Shown: one piece after another, positions 34,127 through 44,398 of the stretch
Position numbering within the stretch: position 1 is the stretch's first letter
How the letters are laid out: the number at the start of each line of letters is the position of its first letter
Assembly: GCF_900109735.1 (NCBI RefSeq)
Contig: NZ_FOAS01000012.1
Coordinates: forward strand, 1-64,000
Length of the DNA: 64,000 bases
Direction of reading: 5' to 3'
From: Atopomonas hussainii
Lineage (GTDB): Bacteria; Pseudomonadota; Gammaproteobacteria; Pseudomonadales; Pseudomonadaceae
Notes under the pieces: generated by a model
Told to the model about the DNA's origin: nothing
What the model saw: the letters and a program-made list of their open reading frames with translations, nothing else
Databases searched by the model: none
Program-made: the position numbers and the translations under genes

Positions 34127-36013
34127 TTAACGGCCGCGCAGGAAGAGCTTATCCAGCTCATCCAAGGTCAGGCGCGTCCATGTCGGGCGGCCATGATTGC
34201 ACTGGCCGCTGCGCTCAGTTTGCTCCATATCGCGCAGCAGGGCGTTCATTTCTGGCAGGCTCAAGCGGCGATTGGCGCGCACCGCGCCGTGGCAAGCCAT
34301 AGTGGCCAGCAGCTCATTGAGGTGCGCTTGAATGCGATCGCTATTGCCGTACTCGAGCAAATCGCCGAGCACATCGCGCACTAAGCGCTCGGCCTCGGCT
34401 TGCTTGAGCAACACGGGAATCTGCCGAATCGCGAGGGTTTCCGGCCCCAGCGGTTGCAGCTCAAAGCCCAGCTTGGCAAACCACTCGGCGTGCTCGTGGG
34501 CGCAGTCCACTTCGCGAGTGCTGAGCGCCACGCTTTCCGGCACCAGCAGCGGCTGGCCCTTTAAGCCTTCGCTGGCCATCGCGGCTTTTAGGCGTTCGTA
34601 GGTGATGCGTTCGTGCGCCGCGTGCATATCCACCAGCACTAGGCCTTCGCTGTTTTCCGCGAGGATATAAATGCCTTTGAGCTGCGCGATGGCATAGCCC
34701 AAGGGCGGCACGGTGGCGTTTTCTTGCTCCGCTAGCGGCTGATGAAAGGCCTGATAGCCGGCACGCGCCTCGCCACTGAACGCCGGCCCGGTGTTTTGCG
34801 GGCGGAACTGCGCGCCCGCGGCATAGCCCGCTGTTTGCGGATTCACCTCAGCACTCGGCGCCACGAACACCGGCGCCTCTTGGCGCAGGCCGATTTCGCC
34901 TTGCGGGCCAAATTCACCGGCGGCTAAGCCACTGGCTTTCGGCGCTGCGCTGGGCAGCAAGCTATCGACACTGCTGGCCGCTGGCGGCATTTGCTGCTCG
35001 GGGCGCACATCGGCCAAAGCGCGGTGCAAGGTACCGTAGAGGAAGTCGTGCACCATGCGCGAATCACGAAAACGCACTTCGTGCTTGGTGGGGTGCACGT
35101 TGACGTCGACCGCGTGTGGGTCGACCTCCATAAACAAGACAAACACCGGATGGCGGCCGTTATACAGCACGTCGCGGTAGGCTTGGCGGATTGCATGGGC
35201 AACCAGTTTGTCGCGCACCATACGCCGGTTGACATAGAAGTACTGCAAGTCCGCTTGCGAGCGCGAAAAGGTCGGCAAGCCCACCCAGCCCCACAGCCGC
35301 AGGCCGTTGCGCTCGATATCAATCGGCAGCGCTTGCTCTAAAAAGCCCGCCGCACACACTTGGCCGACGCGCCGCGCCATGCTCGCTTCGTCGTGCGCAG
35401 CTTGCAGCGCCAGCACGCTTTTGCCGTTGTGACGCAGATTAAACGTGACATCGAAACGCGCCAGCGCCAGCCGTTTGATCACCTCTTGCAGATGATCGAA
35501 CTCGGTTTTTTCTGCGCGCAAAAACTTGCGCCGCGCTGGGGTGTTGAAGAACAAGTCGCGCATCTCCACCGTGGTGCCCTTAGGGTGGGCAGCCGGCTGC
35601 ACTTGCGCCTGCATGTCGCGGCCCTCGGCAAACACTTGCCAGGCCTTATCGGCATCGGCGGTGCGACTGGTCAGGGTTAAGCGAGATACCGAGCTGATCG
35701 ACGCCAGCGCCTCGCCGCGGAAACCTAGGCTATCGACGCCTTCCAGGTCATCCAGACTCAAAATTTTGCTGGTGGCGTGGCGCGCCAACGACAGCGCCAA
35801 GTCTTGCTCGGCAATCCCGCAGCCATCGTCGCGCACGCGCAGCAGCTTGACGCCACCCTGCTCGACATCCACATCAATACGTGTAGCGCCGGCGTCGAGG
35901 CTATTTTCCAGCAGCTCTTTAGCCACCGAGGCCGGTCGCTCGACCACCTCACCGGCAGCAATTTGGTTAGCCAGCTGCGGCGACAGCAGCTGGATACGCG
36001 GTAACGCGGTCAT
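34127..36013 (-). CDS. mutL: DNA mismatch repair protein MutL
   Basis: 628 residues. The N-terminal GHKL ATPase has [36 protein letters not shown] and [13 protein letters not shown]; a variable proline/glutamine-rich linker (about 330-430) leads to the C-terminal dimerisation domain. That domain contains [13 protein letters not shown] (about 473), the DQHAx2Ex4E endonuclease motif with Met for Gln, consistent with a nicking MutL as in Pseudomonas, where no MutH is needed. The start overlaps nothing; amiB ends 1 bp before. Confidence 0.96.
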   Translation of the reverse strand: MTALPRIQLLSPQLANQIAAGEVVERPASVAKELLENSLDAGATRIDVDVEQGGVKLLRVRDDGCGIAEQDLALSLARHATSKILSLDDLEGVDSLGFRGEALASISSVSRLTLTSRTADADKAWQVFAEGRDMQAQVQPAAHPKGTTVEMRDLFFNTPARRKFLRAEKTEFDHLQEVIKRLALARFDVTFNLRHNGKSVLALQAAHDEASMARRVGQVCAAGFLEQALPIDIERNGLRLWGWVGLPTFSRSQADLQYFYVNRRMVRDKLVAHAIRQAYRDVLYNGRHPVFVLFMEVDPHAVDVNVHPTKHEVRFRDSRMVHDFLYGTLHRALADVRPEQQMPPAASSVDSLLPSAAPKASGLAAGEFGPQGEIGLRQEAPVFVAPSAEVNPQTAGYAAGAQFRPQNTGPAFSGEARAGYQAFHQPLAEQENATVPPLGYAIAQLKGIYILAENSEGLVLVDMHAAHERITYERLKAAMASEGLKGQPLLVPESVALSTREVDCAHEHAEWFAKLGFELQPLGPETLAIRQIPVLLKQAEAERLVRDVLGDLLEYGNSDRIQAHLNELLATMACHGAVRANRRLSLPEMNALLRDMEQTERSGQCNHGRPTWTRLTLDELDKLFLRGR

Positions 36014-36014
36014 C

Positions 36015-37448
36015 TCAATTCACCGGAATAGCTAGGGTCTGACCGACCTTGATCACATCGGTCGATAGATTATTGGCTTGACGCAAGCGGGTGAGCGGCA
36101 CCTGATAACGGGTGGCAATCAACGCCAACGTATCGCCACGGCTGACGATATGCTGACGCGGCCCCTGCGGTAACTTACCGCTGTCTTTTTGCTGGGCGAG
36201 ATAGGTGCCCACCGGCGGATGATTATGGAAGTACTCACGCAAGCCTGCGCTGACCGCTTTGGCCAACGCCTGCTGGTGCGCTTTAGTGGCCAAGCGCGCC
36301 GACTCGCCGGGGTTGGAGATAAACCCGGTTTCCACCAAGATCGACGGAATATCCGGCGATTTCAGCACCATAAAGCCCGCTTGTTCGACGCGCTGTTTGT
36401 GTAGGCGGGTGATGCGTCCCATGTTGTTGAGCACTTTCTGGCCGACATCGAGACTCGACGACATGCTGGCGTTCATCGACATATCCAGCAGCACGCCACG
36501 GAGCATTTTGTCGTGTTCGTCGAGATTGATCCCGCCGACACCGCCGATCAGGTCGGACTGGTTTTCTTTATCCGCCAACCAGCGCGCCGTTTCGGAAGTG
36601 GCTCCGCTGTTAGACAAGGCAAACACCGAAGCGCCGTAAGCCGATTTGCGCAGCGCCGCGTCAGCATGGATGGAGACGAACATATCTGCGCCTTTGGCGC
36701 GGGCGATCTCGGTGCGTCGGCGCAGGGCGATAAAGTAGTCGCCGGTGCGCGTTAGCTCGGCACGAAAGCCTTTGGTGGCGTTGATCTGGCGCTGCAGCTC
36801 TTTGGAAATTTCCAGCACCACATGTTTTTCACGCAGGCCATTGGGGCCAAGGGCGCCGGGGTCTTCCCCGCCGTGGCCGGCGTCGATGGCGATAATCACG
36901 TTGCGTGAGCCGCGCGAGGGCAGCGGCGTTAACTTGCCGGGCACTTTCGGCGCGCTGCTAGGCTGCGGTGCCGGCACGGGTGCCACGGTTGGCGCCGGCG
37001 TCACGTTCGGCGCGCTCACTTGGCTCACCGCGCCAGCCTGCATGTCATACAGGTCTACCACCAAACGGTGGCCGTACTGTTGATTCGGCGGCAGGGTAAA
37101 GCTCTTGGCGTTCACCGCCGCGCTTAAATCGAGCACCACGCGCAAATCGGTGGCGGTATGCATCGCCGCCCGCACGCTTTGAATGGGGGTGTCTTTTAGC
37201 TCCAGCTGATTGACCGCCGCCTTAAAGCTAGAGGCCGGCACGTCGATGACCACGCGCTCGGGCGCGCTGAGCGAGAACAGCGTGTGCTGCACCGGACCAG
37301 ACAAGTCAAACACCAAGCGGGTGTTATCCGGCGCACGCCAAACGCGCACACTTTGAATATCAGCCGCCTGCAATGCAGGGGCCAGCGCGAGCAAACCCGC
37401 TAGCATCAAGCCGTACAAACCAGCATTACGCGGCCGTTTAGCGGTCAT
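36015..37448 (-). CDS. amiB: N-acetylmuramoyl-L-alanine amidase (AmiB type) with AMIN and LysM domains
   Basis: 477 residues from the ATG at 37448 (AGAGGG upstream). A signal peptide (to about 28) is followed by an AMIN domain (about 30-130, septal targeting), a proline-rich linker, and the zinc amidase_3 domain with [14 protein letters not shown] (His and Glu ligands), VSIHADA and [10 protein letters not shown]-terminal LysM repeat ([16 protein letters not shown]) binds peptidoglycan. It cleaves the amide bond between MurNAc and the stem peptide during cell separation, normally activated by EnvC or NlpD. Confidence 0.95.
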   Translation of the reverse strand: MTAKRPRNAGLYGLMLAGLLALAPALQAADIQSVRVWRAPDNTRLVFDLSGPVQHTLFSLSAPERVVIDVPASSFKAAVNQLELKDTPIQSVRAAMHTATDLRVVLDLSAAVNAKSFTLPPNQQYGHRLVVDLYDMQAGAVSQVSAPNVTPAPTVAPVPAPQPSSAPKVPGKLTPLPSRGSRNVIIAIDAGHGGEDPGALGPNGLREKHVVLEISKELQRQINATKGFRAELTRTGDYFIALRRRTEIARAKGADMFVSIHADAALRKSAYGASVFALSNSGATSETARWLADKENQSDLIGGVGGINLDEHDKMLRGVLLDMSMNASMSSSLDVGQKVLNNMGRITRLHKQRVEQAGFMVLKSPDIPSILVETGFISNPGESARLATKAHQQALAKAVSAGLREYFHNHPPVGTYLAQQKDSGKLPQGPRQHIVSRGDTLALIATRYQVPLTRLRQANNLSTDVIKVGQTLAIPVN

Positions 37449-37473
37449 CCCCCACCCTCTGTTGCAGCAATTC

Positions 37474-37944
37474 TTATTGGTGACTAGCGCGTAGCGTGGC
37501 CAACCACTGCTCGGCCCGCTCACTGTGCGCCGTCAGTGTCGCCTGACGCGCCTGATTATCTAAAGCTATGGTAATGACCAGATCTGGCTTTGGCAAAACG
37601 CCCACACCCTTGCTCGGCCACTCGATTAAACACAGGCTGTTATCGCGCAAGTAATCGCGAAAACCTAAGAACTCCAGCTCTTCGGGATCAGCCAAGCGGT
37701 ACAGATCGAAGTGATACACCGCACGCTCGCCCAGCTCATAAGGCTCAACCACGGTAAAGGTCGGGCTCTTGACCGCGCCGCTGTGGCCCAAGGCGCGAAT
37801 CAAGCCGCGACTGAAGGTGGTTTTACCCGCGCCCAAATCGCCTTCTAAAAACACCACGCCACCGGCACCGATAGCCGCCGCCAACTGCTGGCCCAGCTGC
37901 ACCGTGGCCGCTTCATCGGCCAGAAAAATGCTTATGTTCGACAC
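37474..37944 (-). CDS. tsaE: tRNA threonylcarbamoyladenosine biosynthesis ATPase TsaE
   Basis: 156 residues with the P-loop LEGDLGAGKTTFSRGL (about 35-50), the VKSPTFTVVEPY switch region and FDLYRL. TsaE works with TsaB and TsaD to add the threonylcarbamoyl group to A37 of ANN-reading tRNAs. Its start overlaps the end of nnr by 13 bp, so the two are likely translationally coupled. Confidence 0.95.
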   Translation of the reverse strand: MSNISIFLADEAATVQLGQQLAAAIGAGGVVFLEGDLGAGKTTFSRGLIRALGHSGAVKSPTFTVVEPYELGERAVYHFDLYRLADPEELEFLGFRDYLRDNSLCLIEWPSKGVGVLPKPDLVITIALDNQARQATLTAHSERAEQWLATLRASHQ

Positions 37945-39425
37945 GGCGCGTGTTCCTCCAACAATCTGCGCATCACCGCGATTAAGTCACTGGCCGCCAA
38001 ACCACGCCCTTGTGCGCCCAGCTGCTCTCCAGCGCGAGCATGTAGCCAAACCGCCAGTTGCAAGGCCTCCAGTGCGGACAAGCCTTGCGCCCACAGCGCG
38101 GCGACCGCACCGCTAAGCACATCGCCCAAGCCCGGCCCGGCCATCGCCGGATGACCATGCACACAGCAACTGACCGCACTGCCCTGCTCCGCCAGCAAGC
38201 TGCCTACGCCCTTAAGCAGCACAGTCGCAGGGTAGCGCCCACACAAACGCGCTAACGCTTGCGGGCGGCCAGCCTGTACCGCGGCACTGCTGATAGCCAG
38301 CAAGCGCGCTGCCTCGCCGGGATGCGGCGTGATCAGCCATGGCGCTTGCGGGGCGCGCAGTGTACCGGCTGCGAGCAGATTTAGCGCGTCGGCATCCCAC
38401 ACTTGCGCAACATCGCTGGCCGCCACCGCGCTGGCCAAGCTGATGCCCCATGCCGACTGCCCTAAGCCGGGGCCCAGCACCACCACACTGGCGCGCGCCA
38501 GCAGTGGCTGTAAGTCAGCGGCTGAGCGCATGGCCTTTACCATTACCTCCGGCAGGCGAGCCAACAGCGGTGCCACATGCTCGGCACGGGTTGCCACGCT
38601 GACCATGCCAGCACCCAAGCGCAGTGCGGCTTCGGCGGCCAAGAGCACAGCGCCGCCCATGCCTAAGTCGCCACCGACAATCAGCACATGCCCCAGCTGG
38701 CCTTTATGGCAGGCCGCTGAGCGCGGCGGCAAACGTGGCACGGTGTCGCTGGTGAGCACCTGTGCCACGCTGGGCGCCGTTTGTGCAGTCTCGCCGGCTT
38801 GCAGATCGGCAAACACCAGCGTGCCGACATACTCAGGCCCAGCGCCGGTGAACAACCCCAGCTTTAAGCCGATAAAGGTGACCGTGATATCCGCCTGCAC
38901 GGCTGCGCCGAGCACAGCGCCACTGTCGGCACATAGGCCTGAAGGAATATCCACCGCCAAACACGGATTGGTTTGCTGGTTTAGCCACTCGATAGCAGCA
39001 CGATACGGCGCACGCACCTCGCCGCTAAGGCCGGTGCCGAGCAAGGCATCTACCAGCACACCGTTGGCTTCTGCCTGTTGATCGAACGCCTGCATGGCCA
39101 CGCCGGCGGCCTGCGCCGCCTGCACGGCGAGCTGTGCATCGCCACGCAGGCCGGCTGGCTCACTCAACCAATACAGCTGCACCTGCCAGCCCGCTTGCTG
39201 CGCAAGCAGAGCAATCAGGTAGCCGTCACCGGCGTTATTGCCGCTGCCGGCCAGCACAGTGAGCGCGCCCACCTCGCCAAACTGCTTGCGCAGGGCGCGC
39301 CAGCAGGCCGCAGCGGCGCGCTGCATAAGCGCAAAACCGGGCGTTCCGGCGGCGATAATCTGTGCATCCAGCGCGCGCACTTGCTCGGCGCTGTGCAGGC
39401 GATGTGGCCAATCTGCATCGAACAT
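37932..39425 (-). CDS. nnr: Bifunctional NAD(P)H-hydrate epimerase/dehydratase
   Basis: 497 residues from the ATG at 39425, which has GGGGAG nine bases upstream; a TTG at 39452 would start at the expected transcription start. The N-terminal YjeF_N epimerase half (to about 215, with GSGNNAGDGYLIALLA) is followed by the carbohydrate-kinase-like dehydratase half (HKGQLGHVLIVGGDLGMGGAVLLAA, then GHPAMAGPGLGDVLSG). It repairs hydrated NADH and NADPH. First gene of the long minus-strand run. Confidence 0.95.
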   Translation of the reverse strand: MFDADWPHRLHSAEQVRALDAQIIAAGTPGFALMQRAAAACWRALRKQFGEVGALTVLAGSGNNAGDGYLIALLAQQAGWQVQLYWLSEPAGLRGDAQLAVQAAQAAGVAMQAFDQQAEANGVLVDALLGTGLSGEVRAPYRAAIEWLNQQTNPCLAVDIPSGLCADSGAVLGAAVQADITVTFIGLKLGLFTGAGPEYVGTLVFADLQAGETAQTAPSVAQVLTSDTVPRLPPRSAACHKGQLGHVLIVGGDLGMGGAVLLAAEAALRLGAGMVSVATRAEHVAPLLARLPEVMVKAMRSAADLQPLLARASVVVLGPGLGQSAWGISLASAVAASDVAQVWDADALNLLAAGTLRAPQAPWLITPHPGEAARLLAISSAAVQAGRPQALARLCGRYPATVLLKGVGSLLAEQGSAVSCCVHGHPAMAGPGLGDVLSGAVAALWAQGLSALEALQLAVWLHARAGEQLGAQGRGLAASDLIAVMRRLLEEHAPCRT

Positions 39426-39453
39426 AAGGGCAAACTCCCCAAGCAATGGCAAA

Positions 39454-39459
39454 ATTATA
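39454..39459 (-). promoter_or_regulatory. -10 box upstream of nnr
   Basis: A perfect TATAAT on the minus strand, 29 bp before the chosen nnr start, giving a leader of about 20 nt with the GGGGAG ribosome site. No good -35 is seen at the normal distance, so an activator or extended contacts may be needed. Confidence 0.4.
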
Positions 39460-39485
39460 CCCCTGACCTTTTATTACCTGCTGCC

Positions 39486-40559
39486 ATGCCTGACGCCTCC
39501 ATCGACTTTCATGCCCTCGCCCAACAGATCAAAGACTGGGGCCGCGAGCTGGGTTTCCAGCAAGTGGGCATCGCTGGCATTGAGTTAGGCGAGCACGAGG
39601 CACACCTGCAAACCTGGCTCGACGCGGGTTATCACGGCGAAATGGACTACATGGCCAGCCACGGCAGCAAGCGCAGCCACCCCGAAGAGTTAGTGCCCGG
39701 CACCCTGCGCGTGGTGTCGCTGCGCATGGATTACCTGCCCGCCGACACCGCCATGACGCAGGTGTTAAGCCAACCCGAGCACGCCTATATCTCGCGCTAC
39801 GCCTTGGGCCGCGATTATCACAAGCTGATCCGCAAGCGCATCAGCCAGCTGGCGCAGCAGATTCAACAACACATCGGCGACTTCGGTTATCGCGCCTTTG
39901 TCGATAGCGCCCCCGTGCTAGAGCGTGCCCTAGCCGATCAAGCGGGGCTTGGTTGGATTGGCAAAAACACCATGCTGATCAACCGCCAAGCGGGCAGCTT
40001 CTTCTTTCTCGGCGAGCTGTACACCGACCTGCCACTGCCGGTGGATACGCCCTACGGCAAAAACCATTGCGGCAGCTGCACCGCCTGTTTGGACAAATGC
40101 CCCACCGATGCCTTTGTTAGCGCCAATGTGTTGGATGCCACGCGGTGTATTTCCTACCTGACCATCGAGCTTAAAGGCAGCATTCCCGAAGACCTGCGCC
40201 CCTTGATGGGCAACCGCGTGTTCGGCTGTGATGACTGCCAGCTGGTGTGTCCGTGGAACCGCTTTGCCCGCCCCACCGGCCAAGGCGACTTTCAACCGCG
40301 CCACGACTTAGATAAAGCCCAGCTAGCGGGACTGTTTCTGTGGGATGAAGCAACCTTTTTAACCCGCACCGAAGGCTCGCCGATTCGCCGCGCCGGCTAC
40401 GAGCGCTGGCTACGCAACCTAGCCGTAGGGCTGGGCAATGCGCCAAGCAGCCCCGAGGTTATCGCCGCGCTTAAAGCCCGCGTCGACTACCCGTCTGAAC
40501 TGGTGCAGGAGCATGTGCGCTGGGCCTTGGCACAACATGCTCGGAAGGCCCTGCCTTAG
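39486..40559 (+). CDS. queG: Epoxyqueuosine reductase QueG
   Basis: 357 residues from the ATG at 39486. The N-terminal cobalamin-binding domain (GFQQVGIAGIEL, then the GYHGEMDYMA block) is followed by two [4Fe-4S] ligand sets: CGSCTACLDKCPTDAF with C in RCISYLTIE, and FGCDDCQLVCPWN. It reduces epoxyqueuosine to queuosine, the last step in modifying the wobble base of GUN-reading tRNAs. It diverges from nnr. After its stop codon the same frame stays open for 37 more codons (see findings). Confidence 0.95.
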   Translation: MPDASIDFHALAQQIKDWGRELGFQQVGIAGIELGEHEAHLQTWLDAGYHGEMDYMASHGSKRSHPEELVPGTLRVVSLRMDYLPADTAMTQVLSQPEHAYISRYALGRDYHKLIRKRISQLAQQIQQHIGDFGYRAFVDSAPVLERALADQAGLGWIGKNTMLINRQAGSFFFLGELYTDLPLPVDTPYGKNHCGSCTACLDKCPTDAFVSANVLDATRCISYLTIELKGSIPEDLRPLMGNRVFGCDDCQLVCPWNRFARPTGQGDFQPRHDLDKAQLAGLFLWDEATFLTRTEGSPIRRAGYERWLRNLAVGLGNAPSSPEVIAALKARVDYPSELVQEHVRWALAQHARKALP

Positions 40560-40700
40560 TGGCTGCGCGACCCAATCACTGCGTTGCGCGGTGCTCGCAA
40601 GCTCGCCTACCCGAACGGCATGTCTTGCCTGCTGCGCGCCGTGCGCCTTGTGCTTGAGCCGCTCGCCGACTAAGGCAGCACCTTCGTCAAGGCAACCCTA

Positions 40701-41243
40701 TTAGTACTTAATAAAGTGCTCACGGTAGTGGCGCAGCTCGGCCACTGAGTCGCGGATATCGTCCAACGCCAAATGGCTGCTTTGCTTCTTCACCCCGTCT
40801 TTCACGTGCGGCGCCCAGCGAGCGGCCAGCTCTTTCAGGGTGGAAACATCCAAATTGCGATAGTGGAAGAAACGCTCCAGCGTTGGCATGTAGCGGTACA
40901 AGAAACGACGGTCTTGGCAGATGCTGTTGCCGCACATGGGTGAAGTGCGCGCCGGTACCCACTGCTCTAAAAAGGCGATGGTTTGTGCGGCGGCTTCGTC
41001 CTCGCTGACGGTGCTTTGCCGCACGCGCTCAGTCAGGCCCGACTGGCCATGTTGGCGGGTGTTCCAGTCATCCATACCGGCCAGCACTTCATCGCTCTGA
41101 TGCACGGCCAGCATCGGGCCTTCGGCAAGAATATTTAAATCGGCGTCGGTGACTAAGGTGGCGATTTCGATGATGCGGTCGTTGTCCGGGTCCAGACCGG
41201 TCATTTCTAGGTCGATCCAGATCAGGTTCTTGGCGTTTTGCAT
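40701..41243 (-). CDS. orn: Oligoribonuclease
   Basis: 180 residues, the family length. DEDDh exonuclease motifs are [20 protein letters not shown] (first Asp and Glu), CQDRRFL with its Asp, and [10 protein letters not shown] containing the final His and Asp. It degrades two- to five-nucleotide RNAs, including pGpG from c-di-GMP turnover, which links it to the signalling genes further along. Divergent from rsgA as in Pseudomonas. Confidence 0.96.
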   Translation of the reverse strand: MQNAKNLIWIDLEMTGLDPDNDRIIEIATLVTDADLNILAEGPMLAVHQSDEVLAGMDDWNTRQHGQSGLTERVRQSTVSEDEAAAQTIAFLEQWVPARTSPMCGNSICQDRRFLYRYMPTLERFFHYRNLDVSTLKELAARWAPHVKDGVKKQSSHLALDDIRDSVAELRHYREHFIKY

Positions 41244-41379
41244 AAGCGTGCTCCAGCGGGTAATGCTCGCATTCTAGCAGCCGTCGGGCGCGCCGATGGT
41301 GGCCTAACTGCAACGACGGCTGACCGCACCGGCACTAACCGCTACACTCGCGCATTATTCTCACCAGCCGAACTCCATC

Positions 41380-42399
41380 ATGGCCAAACGCCAACTCAAC
41401 CGCCGCCAAGAGTGGCGTATCCAAAAAATTCAGGACGAGCGTGCCGCCCGCGCCGCCAAGCGCGCCGAGCGCGCTGAAGAAGACTTAGAAGGCGGCGACT
41501 TAGGCCCCGAGCAAACCGGCCTTGTGATTGCCCACTTTGGCGTGACGGTTGAAGTCGAAGGCGACGACGGCGCTCGCGTGCGCTGTAACTTGCGCGCTAA
41601 CTTGCCGGCGCTGGTGACCGGCGACCGCGTGGTATGGCGCGCCGGCAAACAAAACAACGGGGTGATCGTCGCCCAGCTGCCACGCAGCTCGGAGCTATGC
41701 CGCCCCAACGCGCACGGGCAGTTAAAACCCGTGGCGGCCAACGTGGATCAGCTGCTGGTGGTGATTGCCCCGCGCCCTGAGCCGCATGCCAACTTGATCG
41801 ACCGCTATTTAGTCGCCGCCGAGCACGCCGGCATTCCGCCGCTGTTATTGCTCAACAAGGCCGACCTGATTGACGACAGCAATGCCACCAAGCTGGACGC
41901 GCTGCTAACGATTTACCGCGAACTGGGCTACCCGGTGCTAGAAGTCTCGGCGCACAACGGCTTGGCTATGGAGCAGCTGTATGCCGCGCTGGATGGGCAT
42001 ATCAGCGTGTTCGTCGGCCAGTCGGGGGTGGGCAAATCGTCACTGGTGAATAAGTTACTGCCCGGTGAAGACACCCGCGTGGGCGACCTCTCGCAAGCCA
42101 CCGGCAAAGGCACGCACACCACCACCACGGCGCGTTTGTTTCACTTCCCCAGTGGCGGCGACTTGATCGACTCGCCGGGTATTCGCGAGTTCGCCTTGGC
42201 GCACATCGAGCGCGCCGATGTCGAAGCGGGTTTTATCGAGTTCCGTGATTTGCTCGGCTGCTGCCGCTTTCGCGACTGCAAGCACGAGCGCGAGCCGGGT
42301 TGCGCCTTACTGCAAGCGCTGGAAAACGGCGCAGTCAGCCAGCAGCGCATGGACAGCTACCGGCATATTCTGTCTAGCCTGCCAGAAAAAACTTACTGA
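41380..42399 (+). CDS. rsgA: Small ribosomal subunit biogenesis GTPase RsgA
   Basis: 339 residues. A circularly permuted GTPase: OB-fold N-terminus (about 40-110), G4 LLNKADLID (about 160), G1 [14 protein letters not shown] (about 213), switch [13 protein letters not shown]3 DSPG, and a C-terminal zinc knuckle with [14 protein letters not shown]. It checks late 30S subunit maturation. Its last 7 bp overlap the end of motB on the opposite strand. Confidence 0.96.
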   Translation: MAKRQLNRRQEWRIQKIQDERAARAAKRAERAEEDLEGGDLGPEQTGLVIAHFGVTVEVEGDDGARVRCNLRANLPALVTGDRVVWRAGKQNNGVIVAQLPRSSELCRPNAHGQLKPVAANVDQLLVVIAPRPEPHANLIDRYLVAAEHAGIPPLLLLNKADLIDDSNATKLDALLTIYRELGYPVLEVSAHNGLAMEQLYAALDGHISVFVGQSGVGKSSLVNKLLPGEDTRVGDLSQATGKGTHTTTTARLFHFPSGGDLIDSPGIREFALAHIERADVEAGFIEFRDLLGCCRFRDCKHEREPGCALLQALENGAVSQQRMDSYRHILSSLPEKTY

Positions 42400-43424
42400 G
42401 CCGGGCGCGGCGCCTGCAAAGCGCCGCCTTCACCAAACGCATCGGCCGGCGCCGCTTGCCCCGGCGCGGCAAAGCCTTGCGGCAAGCTGGCATCGCCATC
42501 CAGCACATCAAATGGCACGGTTTCCCCCTCACCCACGGCTGGCGGCTTGCCCGCCTGCTCGGGGGGAATCTGCGGCACATGCTGCTCACCTTCGATCTCG
42601 GCCTGCGCGCGCTTGGTCAGCACTAAGATATCGATACGCCGGTTGATGGGGTTCAGCTCATCCGTTGCATCAAACAGCGATGACGAGGCGTAACCCGCCA
42701 CGCGCGCCACTTGGGTATCGGGATAACCACCAAACTCCAACGCACGCCGTGCCGCGTTAGCGCGCTCGGCCGACAGCTCCCAGTTGCTGTAGTCCTTACG
42801 CCCGACATACGGCCGCGCATCGGTATGCCCGCCGATACTGACCTTGTTCGGCACTTGGCGAATGGTGTCGGCCAAGGCCAAAAGGATTTCCTCAAAGTAA
42901 GGCGACAGCTGAGCACTGCCGGATTCAAACATCGGCCGATTCTCGGCATCGGTGATCTGAATGCGCAGGCCGTCGGGGGTAATCTCAAACAGAATCTGTT
43001 CGCTAAAGCGCTTTAACTCAGGACTTTCATCGACTTTCTGCTGCAACTCTTGCATCAACAGCGAGAGGCGCTCTTGCTCGATACGGTCGGCCAGCGTTTC
43101 GACTTGGTTCTTGTCGAGAGTGATGCTTTGTCGATCACTGCTGCTTTGATCTTTATTCAGTGTGCGGTCCGGCGACACCTGCGGCGAGCCGCCCAAGTCG
43201 ATCACATAGGGGCTGGCACTTTCACTAAAGCCGATGGGATCTTGAAAGTAGCCCGACACGGCTTTGAGCTGCTCCGGCGTGGCGCTGGACAGCAGCCACA
43301 ACACCAGAAAGAACGCCATCATGGCCGTGGCAAAGTCAGCGAAAGCAATCTTCCACGCACCACCGTGATGCCCGCCGACAACCTTTTTAACCCGCTTGAT
43401 GATGATCGGTTGCGCGTTATCCAC
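42393..43424 (-). CDS. motB: Flagellar motor stator protein MotB
   Basis: 343 residues. One membrane helix near the N-terminus ([20 protein letters not shown]) carries the proton-binding Asp; a plug and linker follow, and the OmpA-like peptidoglycan-binding domain (about 165-290) has [12 protein letters not shown] and [12 protein letters not shown]. The C-terminal tail is proline/alanine-rich. With MotA it forms the proton channel that drives the flagellum. It starts 10 bp after motA. Confidence 0.95.
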   Translation of the reverse strand: MDNAQPIIIKRVKKVVGGHHGGAWKIAFADFATAMMAFFLVLWLLSSATPEQLKAVSGYFQDPIGFSESASPYVIDLGGSPQVSPDRTLNKDQSSSDRQSITLDKNQVETLADRIEQERLSLLMQELQQKVDESPELKRFSEQILFEITPDGLRIQITDAENRPMFESGSAQLSPYFEEILLALADTIRQVPNKVSIGGHTDARPYVGRKDYSNWELSAERANAARRALEFGGYPDTQVARVAGYASSSLFDATDELNPINRRIDILVLTKRAQAEIEGEQHVPQIPPEQAGKPPAVGEGETVPFDVLDGDASLPQGFAAPGQAAPADAFGEGGALQAPRPAQ

Positions 43425-43434
43425 GGCTTAGCCC

Positions 43435-44286
43435 TCAGCGGCCACGCACGGCGCTATCGACATCACTGAAAGAAGGCCGATGCGCTGGCAACAGCACTTT
43501 GCGGCCAAATTCCACCGCCAACGATGGCGGCATGCCAGAGGCCGACGCCACCAGCGCAGCCTTGATACAGGCGTAGACGTTCAACTCTTCCAGCGCGTCG
43601 TGTTCAAGGCTGGTGGCCAGCGGACCAAAAAAGCCATAGGCGGCGAGAATACCCAAGAAGGTACCCACCAAGGCCGCTGCCACGTGCTGACCAATCGCCG
43701 CTTGGTCGCCCGAGCCGAGCATGCCCATGGTGATCACAATACCCAGCACGGCGGCGACAATACCGAAGCCCGGCAAGCCGTCGGCAATCCGCGTAACGGC
43801 ATGCGCCGGGTGGTCGAGGTCGTGTTTGAGGCTTTCTAATTCTTGATCGAACAGCCCCTCCAGCTCATGCGGAGCCATGTTGCCCGAGGACATCAAGCGC
43901 AGGTAGTCGCAGACAAAGGCCAGCATGCGCTCGTCTTTGAGCAGCACCGGATACTTAGTAAAAATCGGGCTGGACAGCGGTTCTTCGATATCCGCTTCGA
44001 TGGCCATCATGCCTTCGCGACGGCTCTTGTTCAGCACCTCGTAGAGCATGCTGAGCACTTGCAGGTAATAGTCGTGGGCAAACCGTGTGCCAAACATGCT
44101 GAGGGACTTTTTCAGCACGTGCATAAAGGTGTAACCGGGGTTGGCTTGCAGGAAAGCACCTAACGCCGCACCGCCGATGATCAACACCTCCAGCGGTTGC
44201 ACGATGGCCATAAACTCGCCATGCGCCAGTAGATAGCCGCCTAACACGCCGGCGAACACGACAATAATGCCGATAATTTTAACCAT
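43435..44286 (-). CDS. motA: Flagellar motor stator protein MotA
   Basis: 283 residues with four membrane helices (about 2-22, 33-50, 168-190, 200-222), and the cytoplasmic loop between helices 2 and 3 holds the charged residues that contact FliG (for example RREG near 90). The LPGFGIVAAVLGIVITMG segment contains the conserved Pro of helix 3. First gene of a motAB pair, so the organism is probably motile. Confidence 0.96.
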   Translation of the reverse strand: MVKIIGIIVVFAGVLGGYLLAHGEFMAIVQPLEVLIIGGAALGAFLQANPGYTFMHVLKKSLSMFGTRFAHDYYLQVLSMLYEVLNKSRREGMMAIEADIEEPLSSPIFTKYPVLLKDERMLAFVCDYLRLMSSGNMAPHELEGLFDQELESLKHDLDHPAHAVTRIADGLPGFGIVAAVLGIVITMGMLGSGDQAAIGQHVAAALVGTFLGILAAYGFFGPLATSLEHDALEELNVYACIKAALVASASGMPPSLAVEFGRKVLLPAHRPSFSDVDSAVRGR

Positions 44287-44398
44287 GCACCCTAGCCTTA
44301 CGTAGAAGCAGTTGCTCGAAGCGAGACAATGCCTTCTTTTTATCGGAAGCTTTGCGCCAGACTATAGTCCCTTTAGATGAATTGCCACACGGACCACC

